From: Streptomyces atriruber
Lineage (GTDB): Bacteria > Actinomycetota > Actinomycetes > Streptomycetales > Streptomycetaceae
NCBI RefSeq assembly: GCF_001418325.1
Contig: NZ_LIPN01000234.1
Location: 1-49,044, forward strand
Direction: 5' to 3'
DNA: 49,044 nucleotides
A model generated the notes under the pieces. The model was given only the letters and a program-made list of their open reading frames with translations. It searched no databases and was not told the origin of the DNA. Shown here piece by piece: positions 8,446 to 16,077 of this stretch; the stretch's first letter is position 1; each line of letters begins with the position of its first letter. A program made the translations under genes and the position numbers.

Positions 8446-11400
8446 ATGACATCAGCACTGCGCCACACCACCTCGCACCACCTCAGCCGCGTAAGCCAGT
8501 GGAACAGCGAGTCCACCGATTACCCGCGCACAGGGACCGTCCCGGAACTCTTCGCGCAGCAGGCGGACGCCACTCCCGAGGCGGTAGCAGTGTGTCAGGG
8601 TACCGAGCGGTTGACCTACGGTGAACTGACCGACGAGGTGGCTCGGTTGGCTGATCACCTCGTCGGCGCGGGTGTGAGGCCCGGTGACCGCGTCGGCGTC
8701 CTGCTGGAGCGGTCCGTGGCCTGTGTAACGGCGGTACTGGCCGTGATGCGGGCGGGAGCGGCCTACCTGCCGCTCGACCCGAGTTACCCGCGCCACCACC
8801 TGCTGCAGATCCTCGATGACGCCGATGCCGAGACAGTGATCACAAGTGACCGGCACCGGCAGGCGGTCGAGGAACGTGCCCTGATCATCGGTGAGGGCGT
8901 CGAGTTCGAGCGCACGGGGGCCTCTGACGGGGTGCGCGTCGGGGCGGACGATCCCGCCTACGTGATCTTCACGTCTGGGTCGACGGGGGTGCCCAAGGGC
9001 GTGGTGGTGCCTCACCGGGGCCCGGTGAGGCTGGTATGCCACGGGGACGAACGCCTGCGGTTGAGTGCGGACGATGTGGTCTTGGCGACGACCAACCCCA
9101 CGTTCGACGTGTCCTGCTTCGAATGGTTCGGCGCCCTGCTCAATGGAGCCCGGCTGGTCCTTGCAGAGGTGGACACGCTGCTGGCCGCGGACGCTCTGGA
9201 AGCGGCGCTGCGAACGGAGCGGGTCAGTGTCATGTGGCTGAGCGCCGGGCTGTTCCATCAGATGGCCAAGGTGCGCCCGCAGATGTTCGACGGCCTGCGG
9301 TATCTGATCGCGGGAGGTGACGCGCTCTCACCCGAAGCGGTCCGCCAGGTCCTTGCCCACGGTCGCCCGGGGATGTTCCTGAACGGCTACGGCCCGACCG
9401 AGAACTCCTCCCTGTCCACGGTGCACCACGTCACCGAGCTGCCGCCCGAAGCCGAGACGGTGCCGATCGGAACCCCGGTGGCCAACTCCACCGCCTATGT
9501 GGTGCGGGCCGACGGAGCCCTGGCCGATGTCGGGGAGAGCGGAGAACTGTGGGTCGGCGGCGACGGCGTGGCCCTGGGCTATCTCGGCGATGCGGAACTG
9601 ACCACATCGCGGTTCGTCCCGGACCAGCTCGGAAGGCATGCAGCGTCGGGACGCCTGTACAAGACGGGGGATCTGGCCCGCTGGCGGTCCGGTGGGGTGC
9701 TGGAGTTCCTGGGCCGTGCCGACCGGCAGGTGAAAGTGCGCGGCTACCGGATTGAACTGGACGAGATCGAGGTCCATCTCAGCGCCCACGACCAGGTGCG
9801 CGAAGCTGCGGTAACTGCTCAGGGAGATGACGGCAACGACCGGATCGTGGCCTGGGTGACCCCACGCAACGGAAACAGCCCCGATGAACTCCCCTCGGCA
9901 CTAAGGGAATTCCTGCGCGACCGGCTCCCCGTCTTCATGGTGCCCAACCCGATCCTCGTCCGCCCCCGCATGCCCCTGACGCGCTCCGGGAAGATCGACC
10001 GCGCTGAACTCGACCATGAAGCCACCCGGCACGCGGCCGCCGGCCGGCACACGGACTCGACGCTGCAGACACCGGCGGAGCATGACGTGGCCGACGTCTG
10101 GACGGACATTCTGGGTGTCGCCGGAAAGGTCGGCCGGGATGACGACTTCTTCGCGCTGGGCGGGCACTCCTTGCAGGCGACGCAGCTGGCTGCCCGCTGC
10201 CGTGCACGCTTCGACCTTCGTCCGGAAGACAGCCGCCACTTGATCCGCACCCTGTTGGCCAATCCGACCGTGCGCACCTTCGCCACACGCGTCCAGGAAC
10301 TGCAGGACACCCCGGAGACGGATACCAGTGAGGCCGCTGTGGACCTCGAGGCCGTCTCCCGCCTCGATCCGCAGCTGCGCTTCCCCACCGCACCCGACCT
10401 GCCGTCGCGCGGGCGACACGTCCTGCTCTCCGGCGCCACGGGCTTCCTGGGCACGTACCTCCTGGACGCCCTCCTCCACGACGGTGTCGCCGAGCAGGTG
10501 CACTGCCTGGTGCGCGCCGGTGACGAACGGGAGGGACGGCGACGGCTGGCGGCTCGGATGCGCCGCTACGGTCTCGATCTCGCCCGCATCACAGAGCGGG
10601 TCACGGTCGTGCCCGGTGACCTGGCCGCACCCCGGTTCGGGCTCAGCGAAGCAGCCTTCCGCGCGCTCGGTGAATCATCGGACACGCTGCTCCACGCCGG
10701 ATCGCGGGTCAACTTCGCCTATCCGTACGCCGCACTGGAAGCGATCAACGTAGGCGGTACCCACACCATGCTGGAGCTGGCCCGTACCGGGCCGCCCAAG
10801 GAGTTCCACTACGTTTCGTCCATCGCGGTCATCGCCGGATTCGGCACCGCCGGAGTGCGCCACATAGAGGAGGACACCCCGCTGGACTTCGGCGACCGAA
10901 TCTCCCTGGGCTACCCGGAGACCAAGTGGGTCGCAGAACGCCTGATCTCTCAGGCCGCCCAGCAAGGCCTCGCGGCTGCCATCCACCGCCCCTACGAGAT
11001 CACCGGGAACCTCTCCGACGGCATCTGGAACACCGACACGATGATGTGCGCATTGTTCCGCAGCATCGCCGAAACCGGTCTCGCCCCCGACATGGGGCTC
11101 CCGCTGGACTTCGTCCCCGTCGACTACACCGCCCAGGCCATCGTGCACATCCTCGCCCACCGCAAGGCCGAGGGACACGCGTACAACATCACCAACGCCC
11201 AGGACGGCCGCTTGTCCCTCCTGGTCGAACGGCTCCAGGCCATGGGCTACCCCGTACGGACCGTGCCCTACGAGGAGTGGGTGGCCTACATGGCAGAGCT
11301 CACCGCCCAGGATCCCGGCCAGCCGATGGCGCCGTTCATGCCGATGTTCATCGAACCGGCCCGGGGCGCCGCCATCTCGGTCAAGGAGATGTACGTCGCC

Positions 11401-11568
11401 GACACGTTCCCCGTCTTCGGCCGCAGCAACTTCGAACAGGCAATCGCCGACTCCGGCCTGACCTGCCCGCCGGTCGACGCCGACCTCATCGACTCCTATC
11501 TGCGGTACTTCGTCGACTCCGGCTACCTGCAGCCCCCCACAGCCGTCCCTGCCCACGCGGGCAGCTGA
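8446..11568 (+). CDS. Stand-alone NRPS-like A-T-R enzyme (adenylation-carrier-reductase), predicted valine-type
   Basis: 1040 aa from ATG 8446 with AAGGAAGG upstream. Adenylation domain (~25-525): A3 TSGSTGVPKG at 176-185, A5 NGYGPTE, A7 YKTGDLARW, A10 lysine 516. Carrier domain with LGGHS, pantetheine serine 575. Reductase domain (~655-1030): GATGFLG at 663-669 for NADPH and catalytic Tyr823/Lys827 (YPETK). There is no condensation or thioesterase domain. Aligned by hand to GrsA, the pocket is Asp221, Val222, Phe225, Trp264, Ile288, Gly290, Gly314, Ser322, Leu323, Lys516 (DVFWIGGSLK), close to the valine code DAFWIGGTFK. It should load one small branched amino acid and release it reductively as an aldehyde or alcohol. 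Confidence 0.9.
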   Translation: MTSALRHTTSHHLSRVSQWNSESTDYPRTGTVPELFAQQADATPEAVAVCQGTERLTYGELTDEVARLADHLVGAGVRPGDRVGVLLERSVACVTAVLAVMRAGAAYLPLDPSYPRHHLLQILDDADAETVITSDRHRQAVEERALIIGEGVEFERTGASDGVRVGADDPAYVIFTSGSTGVPKGVVVPHRGPVRLVCHGDERLRLSADDVVLATTNPTFDVSCFEWFGALLNGARLVLAEVDTLLAADALEAALRTERVSVMWLSAGLFHQMAKVRPQMFDGLRYLIAGGDALSPEAVRQVLAHGRPGMFLNGYGPTENSSLSTVHHVTELPPEAETVPIGTPVANSTAYVVRADGALADVGESGELWVGGDGVALGYLGDAELTTSRFVPDQLGRHAASGRLYKTGDLARWRSGGVLEFLGRADRQVKVRGYRIELDEIEVHLSAHDQVREAAVTAQGDDGNDRIVAWVTPRNGNSPDELPSALREFLRDRLPVFMVPNPILVRPRMPLTRSGKIDRAELDHEATRHAAAGRHTDSTLQTPAEHDVADVWTDILGVAGKVGRDDDFFALGGHSLQATQLAARCRARFDLRPEDSRHLIRTLLANPTVRTFATRVQELQDTPETDTSEAAVDLEAVSRLDPQLRFPTAPDLPSRGRHVLLSGATGFLGTYLLDALLHDGVAEQVHCLVRAGDEREGRRRLAARMRRYGLDLARITERVTVVPGDLAAPRFGLSEAAFRALGESSDTLLHAGSRVNFAYPYAALEAINVGGTHTMLELARTGPPKEFHYVSSIAVIAGFGTAGVRHIEEDTPLDFGDRISLGYPETKWVAERLISQAAQQGLAAAIHRPYEITGNLSDGIWNTDTMMCALFRSIAETGLAPDMGLPLDFVPVDYTAQAIVHILAHRKAEGHAYNITNAQDGRLSLLVERLQAMGYPVRTVPYEEWVAYMAELTAQDPGQPMAPFMPMFIEPARGAAISVKEMYVADTFPVFGRSNFEQAIADSGLTCPPVDADLIDSYLRYFVDSGYLQPPTAVPAHAGS

Positions 11569-11583
11569 CCGGAAAGGACCCCC

Positions 11584-12846
11584 ATGCGTATCGCCGTCAT
11601 CGGAGCGGGCATCGCCGGCCTGACCGCCGCCTGGCTCCTGGACGAGCTGCACGACGTCACGGTCTACGAGGCCTCCGACCGCCCTGGAGGCAACATCCGC
11701 ACCGTACCCGTCAGGACCGAGCACCACGGCACCGTCCAAGTCGACCTCGGCGCCCAGTTCCTGTCCCCGGCCGCCTTCCCTCACCACACGGCCCTGCGCC
11801 GGACACTGGGGATCACCGACGAGCACGTAACGGCACTGCCGCTGACCACGACCCTGCTGCGTGCCGGATACGACGAACCGCTCCTCGTCACCCCTCATGC
11901 CCCCACAGACGCAACGAGCGGCCGCAAAGCACTGACCGGACCGGCCTGGGAGGCACTCGGTGCCTTTCTGGCTCAGGCAGGCCAACTCGAAGCCGACGAC
12001 GGACCGCACACCAAGACCGTGGCCGACGTGACTGCCGGCCTCGGCCTGCCTGAGGCTCTCGTGCGTGATGCGGTTCTTGCTTGGTGTGCCTCCTTCGTCG
12101 GCTGCACCCTGGACCAGGCCGCGCAGATGCCGGCACGGGCAGCCGCTGCCTGGGCCACCCGCACTCCGCCCCAGGACCCGGAGGCCTCGCCGACATGGCA
12201 CATCCTCACCAACGGCCTCGGAACGCTCATCGACCGGCTCTCCACCTCCCTGGGCGATCGCATCTGCTACGACACGCCCGTCCGTCGTCTGACCACGACA
12301 ACCGGTCGACCCGCAGTGGTCCACAGCGGCGGCACAGCCACCTACGACGCGGCCGTCCTGGCTCTGCCCGCTCCGCAGGCGGCACTGCTCCTGCACGACT
12401 GTTCCGACCTCAACAGGACGTCAGCAGCTCTGGCCGAGTTCGACTACACACCGACCACCGTGGCGCTGCACCGTGACCCACGCGGCATGCCCGCCGACCA
12501 TGCACACTGGTCAAGCGTGTGCACCACCGGCAACGGGCGCTGGGCGGAAATGACCTGCTGGCTCGGTCCCGGCCTGGGCGCTGACCTGTTCAAGAGCTGG
12601 ATCACCCACCGCACCACCCCGCCCGACGACCTGATCGCCACGGCCGACTTCCAGCAACTGCGGCCCACCGTTCCCGGCCGACGCGCAGCCCAGCAACTGC
12701 GAACGGAGCAAGGCCGCGGAGGCGTGTACTACACCGGCAGCTACCTGGACGACGCCGACAGCCAGGAGGGGGCCGTGCGCTCGGCCCTGGAAGCGCTCAG
12801 GCCGCTGTGTGCCGCCGGAACGCGCCTCAGCACCCTCACCGCGTAG
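11584..12846 (+). CDS. FAD-dependent amine oxidase-like flavoprotein
   Basis: 420 aa. ATG follows GGAAAGG. The N-terminal FAD motif IAVIGAGIAGLTAAWLLDE, the RPGGNIRT motif and a C-terminal FAD-contact segment (GVYYTGSYLDDADSQEGAV) place it in the NAD(P)-binding/flavin amine oxidase superfamily. It has no signal peptide, so it acts in the cytoplasm. It lies 15 bp after the A-T-R gene, so co-expression is nearly certain. In this context it may oxidise the amino-aldehyde product, an imine or dihydropyrazine formed from it, or an amine. The substrate is inferred, not seen. Confidence 0.8.
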   Translation: MRIAVIGAGIAGLTAAWLLDELHDVTVYEASDRPGGNIRTVPVRTEHHGTVQVDLGAQFLSPAAFPHHTALRRTLGITDEHVTALPLTTTLLRAGYDEPLLVTPHAPTDATSGRKALTGPAWEALGAFLAQAGQLEADDGPHTKTVADVTAGLGLPEALVRDAVLAWCASFVGCTLDQAAQMPARAAAAWATRTPPQDPEASPTWHILTNGLGTLIDRLSTSLGDRICYDTPVRRLTTTTGRPAVVHSGGTATYDAAVLALPAPQAALLLHDCSDLNRTSAALAEFDYTPTTVALHRDPRGMPADHAHWSSVCTTGNGRWAEMTCWLGPGLGADLFKSWITHRTTPPDDLIATADFQQLRPTVPGRRAAQQLRTEQGRGGVYYTGSYLDDADSQEGAVRSALEALRPLCAAGTRLSTLTA

Positions 12847-12889
12847 GACATTCGACGGTCCGCGGTCCCGCACCCTCCCCACCACGCCG

Positions 12890-12931
12890 CCCGGCGGCCT
12901 CGGCAGACCTGCTCCGGTCCGGGCCGCCGGG
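12890..12931. repeat. Inverted repeat in the oxidase-aminotransferase gap
   Basis: CCCGGCGGCC (12890-12899) and GGCCGCCGGG (12922-12931) form a perfect 10-bp stem with a 22-nt loop. It sits in the 118-bp gap before the aminotransferase ribosome binding site and could attenuate or stabilise the transcript. Confidence 0.35.
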
Positions 12932-12964
12932 ACCGGCGTCAGCAGAGGCAACCCGAGGTACCCC

Positions 12965-14158
12965 ATGCTCCAGCCGGCAACGCGCCTGTCCCATCTCTCC
13001 TACGAACTGCGTGGCGCTCTGCCCCGCCTCGCCGACGAACTCGAACAGCAAGGGCGCGACATCATCCGCCTGCACCTGGGCGATCCTGCCGCGCACGGCA
13101 TCACCCCACCACCCGCGGTCACCGACACGGTGCGCCACCACCTCACGGCGTCCTGCGGATACGGCCCCACTCAGGGCCTGCCTGAGGCCCGCTCTGCGAT
13201 CGCCTCGTACTACCGCGACCGCGGCCTCACCGCTCTTGAACCGCACGACATCCACATCGGCAACGGCGTCTCCGAACTCGTACTCCTCGCTCTCCAGGCC
13301 TTACTGAACCCCGGCGACGAAGTCCTGTTGCCTTCCCCCGGATATCCGCTGTGGGCTGCCGCCGTCCAACTCGCCGGCGGCACCCCTGTCTTCTACCGGT
13401 GTGACGAACACTCCGGCTGGCTTCCGGACGTCGCCGACCTGCGAAGCAAGATCAGCGACCGTGCCGTCGCCCTGGTGGCCAACTCCCCGCACAACCCCAC
13501 CGGTGCCGTCTGGCCCATCGAGATCCTCCGCACGTTCACGGACATCGCACGGCACCGACGGCTCGTCCTCCTGTCGGACGAGATCTACGCCCACATCGTG
13601 TACGACGCGCAGCACACCGTCCTGGCCCGCCTCGCCCCTGACCTGCCGTGCCTGACCTTCGGCGGTCTGTCCAAAACACACTGCGTTCCGGGATTCCGGG
13701 TCGGGTGGATGGCGCTGACCGGCCCGCACTCCGCCACCCACGCTTACGCCGAGGCCGTCACCCTGCTCGCGTCCCTCCGGCTCTGTCCCAGCACACCGGC
13801 CCAGCACGGCATCGGTCCAGCTCTCCGGCACATCCACCGGACCGAGACCCACCTGACCGGCCCCGGCGGCATCCTGCGTCAACGCCACGAAGATGCCTGG
13901 GAAGCACTGCACGGCATCCCCGGCATGAGCTGCGCACGGCCTCAGGGAGCGTTCTATCTCTTCCCCCGCGTCCCTCCGGGGCACCGCGACAGCACCTTCG
14001 CCCGGACCCTGCTGCGCGAGCACGGCGTACTCGTCGCCCCGGGCTCAGACTTCCGATGGGACGCGGCCGACCATGTCCGCATCTCCACCCTCGCCGCCCC
14101 CCAGCAGCTGAAGGAGGCCGTGCATCGCATCGCTCACCACGCGGCGACCGTGTCCTGA
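12965..14158 (+). CDS. Class I/II PLP-dependent aminotransferase with a TTA codon
   Basis: 397 aa from ATG 12965 (GAGG about 10 nt upstream); an upstream in-frame extension would be proline/arginine-rich and unlike the family. The PLP lysine is Lys237 in GGLSKTHCVPGFRVGW. NSPHNPTG supplies the cofactor-contacting asparagine, and SDEIYAHIVYD and the C-terminal HVRISTLA arginine are also present. These are marks of fold-type I alanine/aspartate-like aminotransferases. Leu113 is encoded by TTA (13301-13303), the second bldA-dependent codon in the locus. It could aminate the A-T-R aldehyde to a 1,2-diamine, or supply the amino acid substrate from its 2-oxo acid. Confidence 0.85.
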   Translation: MLQPATRLSHLSYELRGALPRLADELEQQGRDIIRLHLGDPAAHGITPPPAVTDTVRHHLTASCGYGPTQGLPEARSAIASYYRDRGLTALEPHDIHIGNGVSELVLLALQALLNPGDEVLLPSPGYPLWAAAVQLAGGTPVFYRCDEHSGWLPDVADLRSKISDRAVALVANSPHNPTGAVWPIEILRTFTDIARHRRLVLLSDEIYAHIVYDAQHTVLARLAPDLPCLTFGGLSKTHCVPGFRVGWMALTGPHSATHAYAEAVTLLASLRLCPSTPAQHGIGPALRHIHRTETHLTGPGGILRQRHEDAWEALHGIPGMSCARPQGAFYLFPRVPPGHRDSTFARTLLREHGVLVAPGSDFRWDAADHVRISTLAAPQQLKEAVHRIAHHAATVS

Positions 14159-14273
14159 AGCTCGGCTCCCACCCGCCTTCCAGGCGTCTGAGCCCGGCCC
14201 ACGCCCCTCCTCATCGAGGGCGACGGTCTTCACCGCGAAGTGTCGTGCTCATCCACGAGACGCGCCCAGAGCG

Positions 14274-14308
14274 AGACCGCCGACCGCCGACCGCCGACCG
14301 CCAACCGC
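14274..14308. repeat. Five-unit 7-bp tandem repeat
   Basis: Units AGACCGC, CGACCGC x3 and CAACCGC run head to tail. This is a short microsatellite-like expansion just after the aminotransferase gene, with no coding role seen. Confidence 0.7.
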
Positions 14309-14404
14309 CGAGCAGGCATGCTCGAGTGTGAATCCTGACATTCATTTGGCTCCCCCGGCGACCGATCCGGTTTCCTTCACCCCTCGAAGCACATACATAA
14401 GCTT

Positions 14405-14572
14405 ATGAATGATCCTTTTCTCTACGCACATGCAGTGTTCGATGCCGATCCTGACGTCGGGAACGGCAGGGTCAAACTTGCGCAGCCTCCTGTGAGAACG
14501 TTGCCGGAACTCCCTGCGGACGAGGAGGATTACGTGGCTAGCGGTCGAACGCACACGGAGTGCTCCGAGTAG
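14405..14572 (+). CDS. Possible 55-residue acidic small protein
   Basis: The frame starts at ATG 14405 (MNDPFLYAHAVFDADPDV) and ends at TAG 14570-14572. The product is acidic and proline-containing with a C-terminal ...TECSE. Codon use is AT-richer than in the neighbours (cct, gat, gca, ctt). No clear Shine-Dalgarno is present. It lies ~250 bp after the A-T-R locus on the same strand. It could be a small protein of the locus, a fragment of a decayed gene, or a chance frame. Confidence 0.25.
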   Translation: MNDPFLYAHAVFDADPDVGNGRVKLAQPPVRTLPELPADEEDYVASGRTHTECSE

Positions 14573-14849
14573 CGCTCGTGTCGTCACGTCTCTGAGAGGC
14601 GTCCCAGAGGAGCTGTCCCATTGGCTGCCGTCGAGGCCGTCCGACCTCCGAAGATTCGACTGCACGGCCGATGCGCCTGAAAAGGGAATCGATGTTTGGC
14701 CGGCCTGCCTGAAATCATGCGGACCGCCGAAGCGGCTGCAAGCCCAACAGGCCGAACTGCTGGCAACGGGCACGCGCTCGAAAGGTCCGTCGATCACAGC
14801 CGTCGGCGCCACCGCTGCAGCTAGACCCGCCCGTCCGCCGTGGCGGAGC

Positions 14850-15605
14850 TCACCGCCGCAGCGCCGGGTGATCGGCGACGACCGTGCAGGAGCCCGGCGC
14901 GATCTCCGTGAAGCCCGCGTCCCGCACCACCGGAAGCCCGCTCGCGGTCAGCTCGCGCCAGTGCGCGGCGTCCGGGGTGCGCACGGCCAGCGGGAAGCCC
15001 GCGTCGCGCCACTCGGTGCGCTGCTCGTCGGTCAGCTCCCACCAGGCGAGTTGGGCGCCGTGCCCGGCCTGCGCCATCGCCTTGCCGGCCGACATGTCTA
15101 CATCGGGGCTCATCCAGAGCACCGGCCGTGAGCGGTCGGCCTCGCCCGGCGGCTCCGGGTCGTCCAGGTCCGTGCCCGACACCTGCAGCTTGGCCAGCTC
15201 CTTGGGCCAGCCGTCCAGCGGCACCGGCGGGAAGACCCGCACCTCGGCCGACTTCCCGGTGACCGTGATCCCCGGCAGCGCGGCCGCCTTGCGCCACTCG
15301 GCGCCGCGCGCCCTGCGCACCACCTTGCGGATGCGGGCGTCCTGCCAGTCGCGCATGGCCTGCGCCCACTCGCCCTCGTCCTCCCCCTCGCCCAGGGACC
15401 GCTCGTCGGCGAGCATCACCAGAACCGCGCGGGCCGCGGTCTCCAGTGCGTCGGTACGGGCCGGGGGCGCCGTCTTCTCCAGGTGCACCACGAGCGGCAG
15501 CACGAACTGCGGGGCCTCGTCCCGCGAGACGTTCTCGTGCCGGAACGGGCTGTCGGGCGTGTGCTCGGGGTCGCCCGCCTGGGCGCTGGTGTCATTGCTG
15601 CTCAC
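14850..15605 (-). CDS. Pth2-type peptidyl-tRNA hydrolase family protein
   Basis: 251 aa from GTG 15605 (VSSNDTSAQAGD). The C-terminal ~125 residues carry the Pth2 signature SPDVDMSAGKAMAQAGHGA, in which the family K-x-x-A-Q-x-x-H-A core is preserved as KAMAQAGHGA. Pth2 enzymes cleave peptidyl-tRNA to recycle tRNA. The N-terminal half (ALETAARAVLVMLADERSLG...) is the extension usual in actinobacterial members. The frame continues far upstream of GTG 15605, but that part is arginine/proline-rich and overlaps a better small ORF in another frame. It is convergent with the A-T-R locus. Confidence 0.75.
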   Translation of the reverse strand: MSSNDTSAQAGDPEHTPDSPFRHENVSRDEAPQFVLPLVVHLEKTAPPARTDALETAARAVLVMLADERSLGEGEDEGEWAQAMRDWQDARIRKVVRRARGAEWRKAAALPGITVTGKSAEVRVFPPVPLDGWPKELAKLQVSGTDLDDPEPPGEADRSRPVLWMSPDVDMSAGKAMAQAGHGAQLAWWELTDEQRTEWRDAGFPLAVRTPDAAHWRELTASGLPVVRDAGFTEIAPGSCTVVADHPALRR

Positions 15606-15699
15606 CCGCCCCAGTCTGCCAGCACGGCGGGCGCGCCCGGGAGGCCGCTGCCTCTCGGGCGCCGCCCGGTGCACCCGGTTCAGTACGCAGGGAGCCGCG

Positions 15700-15858
15700 T
15701 CACACCGCCTCTCCCGGGTCGGCAGGCGCCCCGGCCTCCGCGACCACGGCAACGGCGTGCGGAGCGGCGACCGCTTCGGCCGCGGGCGCGGCGACAGGGG
15801 CGGCGAGCGCGGCGGCGATGGCGAGGACGGCGGTGGCACGCAGGGTCCACTTCAGCAC
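15700..15858 (-). CDS. Small predicted secreted peptide, 52 aa
   Basis: GTG 15858 is preceded by GGAG at about 9 nt. The product begins VLKWTLRATAVLAIAAALAA, a basic n-region and hydrophobic core like a Sec signal peptide, then alanine/proline-rich sequence with possible cleavage near APAAEA. It ends at TGA 15700-15702, 94 bp before the Pth2 gene on the same strand. The mature peptide would be only ~25 residues with no cysteine. I do not recognise a family. High-GC signal-peptide-like frames can be spurious. Confidence 0.45.
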   Translation of the reverse strand: MLKWTLRATAVLAIAAALAAPVAAPAAEAVAAPHAVAVVAEAGAPADPGEAV

Positions 15859-16077
15859 GGTGGGGCTCCAATCTCGGCGGGCAATGACGTACGCCCAGAT
15901 CGTCGCCAGTCGGCCGACGTCCGGGCATCGTCCGCAGGTCGCGCCCGTCTCCGCCGCGCGGGGGAGGCGCCGCCGGGGCCCCTCCCGGCGATCGAAAACT
16001 CTGCTGCCCCGTACAACCCTCCAGCCCCATCAGAGGTCATCTCTGCGCTCATACGTACGTTCGCCCTGGAGGAATCC

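Larger units (their letters stand above)
14159..14849. other. Lower-GC gene-poor interval, 691 bp
   Basis: This separates the A-T-R locus from the converging peptidyl-tRNA hydrolase gene. It contains a short tandem repeat (14274-14308), AT-richer DNA with runs of T and A around 14390-14420, and a 55-codon frame at 14405 (separate entries). Downstream of it the + strand keeps an open frame without a start or recognisable domain. Composition is unlike the surroundings, so it may be an eroded gene or imported DNA. No transposase motif was recognised. Confidence 0.45.

Noticed and set aside
14342..14812. 156-codon minus-strand frame in the lower-GC gap
   Set aside because: No ribosome binding site, domain or codon bias; it seems to be a chance frame.
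14884..16077. Long frame in front of the FG-GAP gene
   Set aside because: It is antisense to the Pth2 gene with shadow composition; the signal peptide and ribosome binding site fix the FG-GAP start at 16078.
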